A program made the position numbers and the translations under genes. The notes under the pieces were generated by a model. It did no database searches, had not been told where the DNA came from, and saw nothing but the letters and a program-made list of their open reading frames with translations. A stretch of DNA of 6,416 nt from Pseudomonadota bacterium (GTDB taxonomy: Bacteria > Pseudomonadota > Gammaproteobacteria > Burkholderiales > Gallionellaceae), in assembly GCA_021783525.1 (NCBI GenBank), contig JAJXTT010000113.1, positions 1 to 6,416 on the forward strand, written 5' to 3'. Each line of letters opens with the position of its first letter. Position 1 is the stretch's first letter. Shown in pieces: positions 1-6,121 of this stretch.

Positions 1-1
1 C

Positions 2-79
2 AATCGACAGCGCAGACATCAGACTTTGGGATACCTCAGCCCTGTACAATTTGAACAGCAAGCAGATGTACCCAAATAA
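2..79 (+). CDS. IS3-family transposase (OrfB), C-terminal fragment cut by window edge
   Basis: This is the last 25 codons of an open frame that enters from the left edge and stops at TAA 77-79. It translates as NRQRRHQTLGYLSPVQFEQQ followed by ADVPK. The pattern N-R-x-R-R-H-x-x-L-G-Y-x-S-P-x-x-F-E is the characteristic C-terminal tail of the DDE integrase-type (rve) transposase of IS3-family insertion sequences, the OrfB part that is normally made by -1 frameshifting from OrfA. The catalytic DDE residues would lie to the left, outside the window, so whether the copy is intact cannot be judged. A candidate terminal inverted repeat follows within 30 bp, which supports this being the true end of the element. 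The subgroup (IS3, IS150, IS407 and so on) cannot be decided from this tail. Confidence 0.85.
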   Translation, partial: NRQRRHQTLGYLSPVQFEQQADVPK

Positions 80-80
80 A

Positions 81-106
81 CCGTCCGGGAAAGCCGGGTT
101 AGCTCA
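81..106. repeat. Right terminal inverted repeat of the IS3-family element
   Basis: Immediately downstream of the transposase stop, the sequence read inward from base 106 on the minus strand begins TGAGCTAACCCGG and continues to a GGACGG block near base 81. IS3-family ends characteristically begin with TGA, lie a few tens of bp past the orfB stop, and carry a GGAC-type motif inside, so the outer tip is placed at TCA 104-106. The left repeat is outside the window and the pairing could not be checked. The inner limit is approximate. If this is the tip, the target duplication would start at 107 (AGC or AGCT). Confidence 0.6.
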
Positions 107-150
107 AGCTCGATTAATTTTTTGGGATAGGTCATTCAACATCCGCACTT

Positions 151-411
151 TTACTTCAATAGCGGGTGATCCTTGGGCAGTTGCCTTGAGTACCAGATCG
201 CAAGTTTGTGGCGCAGGGTCTTTTCGGCCACCTGGTCTTCCGGCAAGGGTTGAATGACCTTGTCGTGGACCAGCAGTCTATAGATATACAGGAGTTTTTC
301 GCTTGCCGAGTCGTTCGGTTCGAACTCGACCACGCCGCGCCCTTCGGCATACTTGACCCCGGCATGGAACGCTTCCTTGAACAATGCTGCTTCATTTTTC
401 AGCTTCTTCAT
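151..411 (-). CDS. Small conserved protein, DUF5062-like
   Basis: An 86-residue soluble acidic/basic protein starting MKKLKNEAALFKEAFHAG, with no signal peptide or membrane segment. The start at 411 is chosen because GGAGG (420-416 on this strand) sits 4 bases upstream; an in-frame ATG at 432, giving 7 more residues, has no such site. The N-terminal KKLKNEA-LxKEA, the central YRLLVHDKxIQPLPED and the C-terminal HKLAIWYSRQLPxDHPLL match my memory of the DUF5062 family, which has a similar length and no known function. That assignment is from recall, not a search. The predicted structure is largely helical. It is the last gene of a minus-strand run, 67 bp after the TMEM175-like gene, with an IS3 end just downstream. 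Its ribosome-binding site overlaps one arm of an inverted repeat. Confidence 0.8.
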   Translation of the reverse strand: MKKLKNEAALFKEAFHAGVKYAEGRGVVEFEPNDSASEKLLYIYRLLVHDKVIQPLPEDQVAEKTLRHKLAIWYSRQLPKDHPLLK

Positions 412-415
412 GGCA

Positions 416-475
416 CCTCCGGATAACTGCACCAGGATTCATGGTGACACCGACACGAGAACAAGACCATCCGGA
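416..475 (-). promoter_or_regulatory. Ribosome-binding site overlapped by an inverted repeat
   Basis: On the minus strand, TCCGGAT (475-469) and ATCCGGA (424-418) are perfect 7-bp inverted repeats. They enclose a smaller dyad, CACCA (446-442) / TGGTG (434-430). The last three bases of the outer repeat (GGA) are the first three of the Shine-Dalgarno GGAGG of the DUF5062-like gene. If the RNA folds this way, the ribosome-binding site would be partly masked. The arm contains the palindrome TCCGGA, which raises the odds of chance occurrence, so regulation is only an inference. Confidence 0.3.
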
Positions 476-478
476 CCG

Positions 479-1057
479 CTATTCCTCCAATACCTTTTCG
501 ATACGTCGGTCCGGCACCAGCCAGATGATGGCAACCAGCAGATACAACCCGTCCGCGAGCCATTGGTACCAGAAGGCCGACGGAATCGCGACGGCATACA
601 GGACTTGCGACAGCTTGCCCTTCCAGTCGCGCTCCACCGCTTTGGCCAGCAGGGATTCCCTGCCGCCTTCGGCCAGGATGATGCGCTTCTGCAAGATCAT
701 GTAGGACAGCGCGGCCATGAACAGCACTACCCCGTACAACGCGGTAGGCAGCGCTGAAAAATGGTTCTCTCCCATCCATCCCGTCACGAAAGGCACCAGC
801 GACAGCCAGAACAGCAGATGCAGATTGGCCCACAGGATGCTGCCATTCACGCGCCGCAACGTGTGCAGCATGTGGTGATGGTTGTTCCAGTAGATGCCGA
901 CGTAAACGAAGCTGAGGATGTAACTCAGGAAGACCGGCAGCAAGGGTTGCAGGGCCTGCCAGTCGGAACCGTGAGGCACTTTCATCTCCAGCACCATGAT
1001 GGTGATGATGACGGCGAGCACGCCGTCGCTGAATGCTTCCAGACGAGTCTTTACCAT
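479..1057 (-). CDS. TMEM175-family (DUF1211) membrane protein, probable potassium-permeable channel
   Basis: A 192-residue integral membrane protein. Residues 5-13 (RLEAFSDGV), followed by TxxxLE on the first helix, form the R-x-x-x-F-S-D-G signature of bacterial TMEM175 proteins, which are tetrameric cation channels selective for K+ with the pore lined by helix 1. About six hydrophobic segments are visible, roughly at 8-25, 39-57, 73-92, 103-123, 150-164 and 168-182. A WNNHHHML motif at 57-64 ends helix 2, as is common in this family. The length is typical for the single-repeat bacterial form. The start at 1057 is preferred over an upstream in-frame ATG at 1207: the signature lies right after it, and GAGG stands 8 bases upstream. 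That GAGG overlaps the TGA stop of the CDF exporter gene only 10 bp away, which implies translational coupling. Family membership is secure; the ion and physiological role are inferred from characterised homologues. Confidence 0.9.
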   Translation of the reverse strand: MVKTRLEAFSDGVLAVIITIMVLEMKVPHGSDWQALQPLLPVFLSYILSFVYVGIYWNNHHHMLHTLRRVNGSILWANLHLLFWLSLVPFVTGWMGENHFSALPTALYGVVLFMAALSYMILQKRIILAEGGRESLLAKAVERDWKGKLSQVLYAVAIPSAFWYQWLADGLYLLVAIIWLVPDRRIEKVLEE

Positions 1058-1067
1058 TCTTTCCGCC

Positions 1068-2045
1068 TCAATGGATATGCGTCGATGCCGTCTCCGCCGG
1101 GTGCAGTACACAGGTATGGTCCGTCGTTCCCTGTTCCACCTGCAGCGTGCTGTGGTGGATGGAGAATCTTTCCCTGAGCGTGCACATGATATCGTCCATG
1201 AAAGCATCGCCCGGATAACCTCCCGGCATCACCAGGTGGACGGTCAGCGCGCTCTCGGTCGTGCTCATGCCCCAGATATGCAGATCGTGGACATCGGCGA
1301 CTCCGGGTCGCTGGCGCAGGTAGTCTTCCAGCGCGGCCGCGTCGATGTGCGCGGGGATCGCGTTCAACGCCAGTTGCAGCGACTCGCGCAGCAGCCCCCA
1401 GGTGCCGATCACAATGACTGCCACGATCACCAGGCTGACCGCCGGATCAAGCCAGTACCAGCCGGTATACAACATCGCCACGCCCGCAACGGCGACACCC
1501 AGCGAAACGGCCGCATCGGCCATCATGTGCAGGTAAGCACCGCGCACGTTCAGGTCGCCCTTGCTTCCCTTGACGAACAGCCATGCCGACACACCGTTGA
1601 CGCCGATGCCGACAACTGCCACCAGCGAGACCGTCAGTCCGGCGACGACATGCGGTTCGGAGAAGCGCTGTATGGCCTCCCACGCGATCCCCCCGCAGGC
1701 CACCATCAGGAACATGGCATTGGTCAGCGCGGCCAGGATCGACGTGCTGCGCAGCCCGTAGGTAAACCGCCCGCTCGGCGTCCTGCGCGCAAGGATCGCC
1801 GCCCCCAATGCCAGCAACAGGCCCAGCACGTCGGAAAGATTGTGGCCGGCATCCGCCATGAGTGCAGTGGAGTGGGCAATGATGCCATAGGCGAACTCGA
1901 CCGCCACGAAGGCGGTATTCAGCGCGATCGCGATCACGAAAGCACGGCCGTAGTTGTTCGGATCGCCATGATGATGGTGATGCCCTTCATGCGAGTGCCC
2001 GCTGTGGTCATGTGTATGGTTGTGTAGCATCAAATCCGCTTTCAT
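1068..2045 (-). CDS. czcD: Cation diffusion facilitator, Zn2+/Cd2+/Co2+-type exporter (CzcD/ZitB-like)
   Basis: A 325-residue inner-membrane metal/proton antiporter that exports divalent metals, most likely zinc, from the cytoplasm. The N-terminus is a cytosolic metal-binding tail with 11 histidines in the first 26 residues, including five in a row at 22-26. About six membrane helices follow between residues 33 and 225. The transport site is visible as H68-x-x-x-D72 (HNLSD, with D65 beside it) on helix 2 and H173-x-x-x-D177 (HMMAD) on helix 5; the His/Asp set is typical of zinc-type members, as opposed to the all-Asp manganese/iron type. The C-terminal cytosolic domain (about 230-325) has DVHDLHIWGM at 251-260 and IHHSTLQVE at 296-304, as in CzcD and ZitB. 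The start at 2045 lacks a clear Shine-Dalgarno; an ATG five codons later (2030) is equally possible and keeps all motifs. The symbol is by similarity only. No metal regulator gene or obvious operator is visible upstream. Confidence 0.93.
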   Translation of the reverse strand: MKADLMLHNHTHDHSGHSHEGHHHHHGDPNNYGRAFVIAIALNTAFVAVEFAYGIIAHSTALMADAGHNLSDVLGLLLALGAAILARRTPSGRFTYGLRSTSILAALTNAMFLMVACGGIAWEAIQRFSEPHVVAGLTVSLVAVVGIGVNGVSAWLFVKGSKGDLNVRGAYLHMMADAAVSLGVAVAGVAMLYTGWYWLDPAVSLVIVAVIVIGTWGLLRESLQLALNAIPAHIDAAALEDYLRQRPGVADVHDLHIWGMSTTESALTVHLVMPGGYPGDAFMDDIMCTLRERFSIHHSTLQVEQGTTDHTCVLHPAETASTHIH

Positions 2046-2104
2046 GTGGTGTCTGGTTGAAATGAGAGGGTACAGATCAATGGCAGGTTTCAGGCTCGAT
2101 TATT

Positions 2105-2129
2105 CCCGGAACAGCGTACCGCGTTCGGG
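2105..2129 (-). terminator. Stem-loop downstream of radA, possible weak terminator
   Basis: Reading on the minus strand, CCCGAAC then GCG pairs across a GTA loop with CGC, GTT and CGGG, giving 10 base pairs with two single-base bulges (T and C) on the 3' arm. It begins 16 bases after the radA stop and lies in the 100-bp gap before the CDF gene. The following bases are AATAATCG rather than a U-run, so this is not a standard intrinsic terminator. It could attenuate read-through or stabilise the radA 3' end. Confidence 0.35.
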
Positions 2130-2145
2130 AGCGTGCAACAACTGA

Positions 2146-3507
2146 TCAACGCATTTTCGCCACCGCATCTTCCACGCGTTCCACCGCAATGATCTCCATG
2201 CCATCGATCTTGTGCTTGGGCGTGTTCGCTTTGGGGATGATGGCGTGCGTGAAGCCGAGTTTGGCGGCCTCCTTCAGCCGTTCCTGCCCGCGCTGCACCG
2301 GCCGCACTTCGCCTGCCAGCCCCACTTCGCCGAACACCACCATCTTTTCCGGCAGAGGCCTGTTGCGCAGGCTGGAAACGATGGCGAGCAATACGGCGAG
2401 GTCCGCGCCCGGCTCCGTGATTTTCACGCCGCCCACGGCATTGATGAACACGTCCTGGTCGAAACAGGCAATACCGGCGTGACGATGCAGCACGGCCAGC
2501 AGCATCGCCAGCCGGTTCTGTTCCAGGCCCAGCGACAATCGCCGCGGCGTGGGCGAATGCGAGTCGTCAAGCAGCGCCTGTATCTCCACCAGCAAGGGCC
2601 GGGTGCCTTCCTGCGTGACCATCACGCACGAGCCTGCCACCTGCGCACCGTGCTGGGAGAGGAAAAGCGCGGACGGGTTGCTGACTTCGCGCAGTCCTTT
2701 TTCGGTCATGGCGAAGACGCCGAGCTCGTTCACCGCGCCGAAACGGTTCTTGAACGCGCGGATCAGGCGGAAGCTGGAATGCGTGTCGCCCTCGAAATAC
2801 AGCACGGTATCGACGATATGCTCCAGCACTCTGGGACCCGCCAGCGCGCCTTCCTTGGTGACGTGGCCGACCAGGATGATGGTCACCCCCGCGCTCTTGG
2901 CCACGCGTGTGAGCTGCGCCGCACATTCGCGCACCTGCGCCACCGAGCCGGGCGCGGACGTGAGTTGTTCGGAATAAACGGTCTGGATCGAGTCGATCAC
3001 CACCACATCCGGCTTTTCGTGCGCCACCGTGGCCTGAATCTTCTCAAGCTGGATCTCCGGCAGCAGGTGCACTTCGCGCGCGTCCAGGGAAAGGCGCTTG
3101 GCACGCAACGCGATCTGCTGCGCCGACTCTTCGCCGCTCACGTACAGCACTTTCTTCGTGCCGGAAAGATGCGCCAATGCCTGCAACAACAGAGTGGATT
3201 TACCGATACCCGGGTCGCCGCCGATCAGCACCACCCCGCCTTCCACCAGCCCGCCGCCCAGCACGCGGTCGAATTCGGCGATGCCGGTCGGCGTGCGCGA
3301 CACCTCGCTAGCTTCCACCTCGGCCAGTTGCTGCAATTTGCCCGAGGCCGCCAGCGCGCTGTAACGGTTCTTGCCTGCGGCTGCGGCGGTTTCCGCCACC
3401 ACTTCCACCAGCGTGTTCCATTCGCCGCAGCCCGGACATTGGCCCTGCCATTTTGGGGACTGAGCACCGCATTCGGTGCAGCTGTAAACCGTTTTTGCCT
3501 TTGCCAT
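2146..3507 (-). CDS. radA: DNA repair protein RadA (Sms)
   Basis: A 453-residue cytoplasmic RecA-like ATPase that drives branch migration of recombination intermediates and helps process stalled forks. The N-terminal C4 zinc finger is complete (C10-x2-C13 and C24-x2-C27). The ATPase core has Walker A GGDPGIGKST at 96-105 and Walker B VVVIDS at 168-173. The RadA-specific KNRFG motif lies at 253-257. The C-terminal Lon-protease-like domain (about 290-453) has EPGADLAV (365-372) in the region where Lon carries its catalytic serine, so no protease activity is expected, and the conserved FGEVGLAGEVRPV at 392-404. The length is normal for the family and no key residue is missing. The start is supported by GAGG 5 bases upstream of the ATG. 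It is transcribed divergently from the FAD-dependent protein across 60 bp. Confidence 0.98.
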   Translation of the reverse strand: MAKAKTVYSCTECGAQSPKWQGQCPGCGEWNTLVEVVAETAAAAGKNRYSALAASGKLQQLAEVEASEVSRTPTGIAEFDRVLGGGLVEGGVVLIGGDPGIGKSTLLLQALAHLSGTKKVLYVSGEESAQQIALRAKRLSLDAREVHLLPEIQLEKIQATVAHEKPDVVVIDSIQTVYSEQLTSAPGSVAQVRECAAQLTRVAKSAGVTIILVGHVTKEGALAGPRVLEHIVDTVLYFEGDTHSSFRLIRAFKNRFGAVNELGVFAMTEKGLREVSNPSALFLSQHGAQVAGSCVMVTQEGTRPLLVEIQALLDDSHSPTPRRLSLGLEQNRLAMLLAVLHRHAGIACFDQDVFINAVGGVKITEPGADLAVLLAIVSSLRNRPLPEKMVVFGEVGLAGEVRPVQRGQERLKEAAKLGFTHAIIPKANTPKHKIDGMEIIAVERVEDAVAKMR

Positions 3508-3552
3508 ATGAGCCTCGAAACCGAAGGGTGTGAGGATAGCGCAGTTCTCATC

Positions 3553-3567
3553 GGGTAGAATAGCAGG
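3553..3567. promoter_or_regulatory. Candidate shared -10 patch between radA and the divergent FAD gene
   Basis: The 60-bp divergent region has one AT-rich patch. TAGAAT at 3556-3561 resembles a -10 box on the plus strand. The overlapping bases 3557-3562 read TATTCT, also -10-like, on the minus strand. No convincing -35 hexamer lies at 16-18 bp in either direction, so this is weak. If the plus-strand box is used, transcription would start at or beside the ATG at 3568. Confidence 0.22.
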
Positions 3568-5181
3568 ATGCTACGCCTGACCGAAATCAGACTCCCTCTC
3601 GAACATCCCGCAGATGCTTTATCCGGCGCCATTCTGAAGCGACTGGGCATCGCCGCATCCGAATTGCTCAAGTACACGATCTTCCGGCGCGGTTACGACG
3701 CGCGCAAAAGGAATGCCATCGTCCTGGTCTATACCGTCGATGCGGAGGTGAAGAACGAGGGCGCCCTGCTGAAGAAGAACATCCCGCATGTCGCCGTCGC
3801 TCCGGACATGAGTTACCGCTTCGTGGCACAGGCCCCGCAAGGCCTGGGCGAACGCCCGATCGTCATCGGCACCGGGCCGTGCGGCATCTTCGCGGGATTG
3901 CTGCTGGCGCAGATGGGGTTTCGTCCGATCATCCTGGAGCGCGGCAAGGAAGTGCGTGAACGGACGAAAGACACCTGGGGCCTGTGGCGCAAGGGCAAGC
4001 TCGATCCCGAATCGAACGTCCAGTTCGGCGAAGGCGGTGCCGGCACCTTCTCCGACGGCAAATTGCACAGCCAGATCAAGGACCCGAAGTTCTACGGGCG
4101 CAAGGTGCTCACCGAATTCGTGAAAGCGGGCGCGCCGGAAGAGATCATGTACGTGAGCAAGCCGCACATCGGCACCTTCCGACTGGTGGGCATGGTGGAA
4201 GAGATGCGGCATGAAATGGTAAGACTGGGCGCGGAGATACGGTTCCAGAGCCGCGTGGAAGACATCGAGATCGAGAACGGGCAGGTGCGCGGCGTGGTGC
4301 TGGCGAACGGCGAGCGCATCGCGACCGGCCATGTCGTGCTTGCGGTCGGCCACAGCGCGCGCGACACCTTCGGGATGCTGCACAGGCGCGGCGTCTACAT
4401 GGAAGCCAAGCCTTTTTCCATCGGTTTCCGCATCGAGCATCCGCAGTCGGTCATTGACCGCGCCCGCCTGGGCTCCAACGCCGGCAACCCCCTGCTGGGC
4501 GCGGCCGATTACAAGCTGGTGCATCATGCCAGCAACGGCCGTTCGGTCTACAGCTTCTGCATGTGCCCGGGCGGCACGGTGGTCGCGGCGACCTCCGAGG
4601 AAGGCCGCGTGGTGACCAACGGCATGAGCCAGTACTCCCGCAACGAGCGCAATGCCAACAGCGGCATTGTCGTGGGCATCACGCCGGAAGACTATCCGGG
4701 AGATGTCCTCGCGGGTGTCGAATTCCAGCGCAAATGGGAAGCCCGTGCATTCGAACTGGGGGGCAAGAACTATTGCGCGCCGGGGCAGCGTGTTGGCGAT
4801 TTCCTGGCGGGCCATCCTTCCGACCACCTCGGCGAAGTCGTGCCTTCCTACACTCCGGGCGTAACGCCCACCGACCTTTCCACCGCGCTGCCCGATTACG
4901 CCATCGCCGCCATCCGCGAAGCACTGCCCGCGTTCGAAAAGCAGATCAAAGGCTTTGCCATGGAGGATGCGGTGCTGACGGGTGTGGAAACGCGGACTTC
5001 CTCGCCGGTACGCATCAGGCGTGGCGAGAATTTCCAGAGCGTCAACACCAGAGGGCTTTACCCGGCGGGGGAAGGTGCGGGATATGCGGGCGGCATTCTT
5101 TCCGCCGCGGTGGACGGCATCGAAGTGGCCGAGGCAATCGCGCTGGATATGGTCACAAACCCGGTAAATCGGTTAAAGTAA
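3568..5181 (+). CDS. FAD-dependent oxidoreductase/dehydrogenase of the COG2509 type, function unknown
   Basis: A 537-residue cytoplasmic flavoprotein. An N-terminal alpha/beta domain of about 90 residues, with RRGYDARKRNAIVLVYTVD at 40-58, precedes the dinucleotide-binding fold. The FAD Rossmann motif is GTGPCG at 101-106, with the ribose-binding acidic residue E124 in ILERG. A glycine-rich GEGGAGTFSDGKL follows at 154-166. GEGAGYAGG at 501-509 is the usual FAD-contacting motif at the end of such proteins. The layout and length match uncharacterised 'FAD-dependent dehydrogenase' proteins of COG2509; the substrate is not known. The start at MLRLTEIRLPLEHP agrees with homologues as I recall them, but there is no proper Shine-Dalgarno: only GCAGG touching the ATG. 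This gene is therefore a candidate for leaderless translation. It is divergent from radA and 67 bp upstream of the binding-protein gene, with no terminator seen between them. Confidence 0.92.
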   Translation: MLRLTEIRLPLEHPADALSGAILKRLGIAASELLKYTIFRRGYDARKRNAIVLVYTVDAEVKNEGALLKKNIPHVAVAPDMSYRFVAQAPQGLGERPIVIGTGPCGIFAGLLLAQMGFRPIILERGKEVRERTKDTWGLWRKGKLDPESNVQFGEGGAGTFSDGKLHSQIKDPKFYGRKVLTEFVKAGAPEEIMYVSKPHIGTFRLVGMVEEMRHEMVRLGAEIRFQSRVEDIEIENGQVRGVVLANGERIATGHVVLAVGHSARDTFGMLHRRGVYMEAKPFSIGFRIEHPQSVIDRARLGSNAGNPLLGAADYKLVHHASNGRSVYSFCMCPGGTVVAATSEEGRVVTNGMSQYSRNERNANSGIVVGITPEDYPGDVLAGVEFQRKWEARAFELGGKNYCAPGQRVGDFLAGHPSDHLGEVVPSYTPGVTPTDLSTALPDYAIAAIREALPAFEKQIKGFAMEDAVLTGVETRTSSPVRIRRGENFQSVNTRGLYPAGEGAGYAGGILSAAVDGIEVAEAIALDMVTNPVNRLK

Positions 5182-5238
5182 TATCTATATACAGTACAAC
5201 GTCTTGCAGATACCGGGATTGGCGGTTCTCTAGACATA

Positions 5239-5248
5239 AAGGGGGAGT
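5239..5248 (+). promoter_or_regulatory. Ribosome-binding site of the PhnD-like gene, unusually close
   Basis: AAGGGGG at 5239-5245 can pair fully with the anti-Shine-Dalgarno if one G:U pair is allowed, but it lies only 3 bases from the ATG at 5249. The next in-frame ATG (5267) is about 20 bases away and would lack a site. The ATG at 5253 is out of frame and stops after two codons. The start at 5249 is therefore preferred despite the short spacing. Confidence 0.5.
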
Positions 5249-6115
5249 ATGCATGATCTAGCCAGAATGCTTCTGCTGGCCGTTTGCGTTCTCGTAAACT
5301 CGGCGAGCGTGGCGGCTGCAGATCTGCCTGCCGGGCAGGCACCGCTCATTCTCGGCGTACATCCCTATCTGCCTCACGACGAAATCATCACCCGCTTTAC
5401 CCCCCTTGCCGATTATCTTTCCCGCCACATCGGCCGCCCGGTTGAGGTGCGCGTTGGCCGCACCTACAACGAACACATCAACGCGACAGGCGACGACACC
5501 ATCGATATTGCCTACATGGGACCTGCCCCCTATGTGGAAATGGTGGCGAAGTTCGGCAAGAAGCCGCTACTGGCGCGGCAAGTGATAGCCGGGAATCCCT
5601 ACCTGCGGGGCGAGATCATTGTCCGGCAAGACAGCCCTCTTCGTACTCTCGCCGACCTCAAGGGAAAATGTTTCCTGTTCGGCGATATCAACTCCACCAT
5701 GAGTTATATATTGCCCCAACGCATGCTGGAAGGTGCGGGCGTCCCATTGAAAAGGCTCGGCAGTTACAAGTCCCTGGAGGGGCACAAGAATGTCGCACTG
5801 GCGGTGCTTGCCGGAAGCTGCGATGCCGGGGCTGTCAAAAGCGAAGTGTTCCGGGAATATGAACCCAAAGGTTTGCGCGCTTTAGCCGAGTTGCCGCTGG
5901 TCGCCGACCACGTATTTGTCGCAAATGCCAGGCTTCCTGCCCCCTTGGTGGCAAAGCTGCGCGACCTGTTCCTGAAATTGAACGAGTTGCCCGAAGGCAA
6001 AGCCATCATGACAGGAATTCATCCCCAGATGACCGCGTTGGTGCCCGCCAAAGATAGCGACTACAACAAGCTGCGCGTGTTGATGAAATCAGAATCCGCC
6101 CCCCGACCACATTGA
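5249..6115 (+). CDS. PhnD-like periplasmic phosphate/phosphite/phosphonate-type binding protein
   Basis: A 288-residue exported solute-binding protein. Residues 1-24 form a signal peptide: a short basic n-region, hydrophobic MLLLAVCVLV and an AAA end before D25. C13 is not a lipobox because valine precedes it. The mature part has the two-lobed PhnD/PF12974 pattern: LGVHPYLP at 35-42, DIAYMGPAPYV at 86-96, LADLKGKCFLFGDINSTMSY at 134-153 (the ligand-loop region with the S-T pair) and HKNVALAVLAGSCDAGAVKS at 179-198. In transporters this protein hands phosphonate, phosphite or phosphate to an ABC permease, but no permease or ATPase is next to it. Instead a membrane-anchored protein starts 6 bp downstream. 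That fits a sensing role in which the loaded protein reports to a membrane sensor. The ligand cannot be predicted from sequence alone. Confidence 0.9.
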   Translation: MHDLARMLLLAVCVLVNSASVAAADLPAGQAPLILGVHPYLPHDEIITRFTPLADYLSRHIGRPVEVRVGRTYNEHINATGDDTIDIAYMGPAPYVEMVAKFGKKPLLARQVIAGNPYLRGEIIVRQDSPLRTLADLKGKCFLFGDINSTMSYILPQRMLEGAGVPLKRLGSYKSLEGHKNVALAVLAGSCDAGAVKSEVFREYEPKGLRALAELPLVADHVFVANARLPAPLVAKLRDLFLKLNELPEGKAIMTGIHPQMTALVPAKDSDYNKLRVLMKSESAPRPH

Positions 6116-6121
6116 CCCTTG

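Larger units (their letters stand above)
1..106 (+). mobile_element. Right end of an IS3-family insertion sequence
   Basis: The element comprises the transposase tail and the terminal repeat described separately; its left part lies beyond base 1. Only 44 bp separate its tip from the stop codon of the small convergent gene at 151-411. The insertion therefore fell just downstream of that gene and may have removed or replaced its terminator; no stem-loop with a U-run is visible in 107-150. Intactness and copy number cannot be judged from here. Confidence 0.75.

Noticed and set aside
50..110. Possible riboswitch-like segment with CCGGGAAAGCCGGG
   Set aside because: It lacks the conserved core of c-di-GMP or other known riboswitches and is better explained as the IS3-family terminal repeat directly after the transposase stop.
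1058..1207. Longer N-terminus for the TMEM175-like protein starting at 1207
   Set aside because: The extra 50 residues overlap the CDF coding region, are arginine/serine-rich and precede the family's normal start. The ATG at 1057 has its own GAGG at good spacing.
996..2027. Plus-strand open frame (343 codons) opposite the CDF gene
   Set aside because: Shadow of the CDF exporter. Its composition is skewed to H, R, Q and D, and it has no plausible ribosome-binding site or motif.
2046..2104. Metal-responsive operator (Zur or MerR/ZntR type) ahead of the CDF gene
   Set aside because: No long dyad or Zur-like palindrome could be found in the upstream bases.
2212..3558. Long plus-strand open frame (448 codons) covering radA
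   Set aside because: It lies wholly opposite a complete, motif-rich radA. Its translation is rich in H, R and Q with no recognisable domain, as expected of an antisense shadow in GC-rich coding DNA.
3619..4827. Long minus-strand open frame (402 codons) opposite the FAD-dependent gene
   Set aside because: The plus-strand product has intact FAD motifs throughout; the antisense translation is low-complexity A/R/H/D-rich with no domain.
5182..5248. Promoter for the PhnD-like gene (TATATA near 5186, TTGCAG at 5204)
   Set aside because: No pair of hexamers has acceptable spacing. The AT-rich bases just after the FAD gene are suggestive but not enough for a call, and no operator dyad or terminator was seen there.
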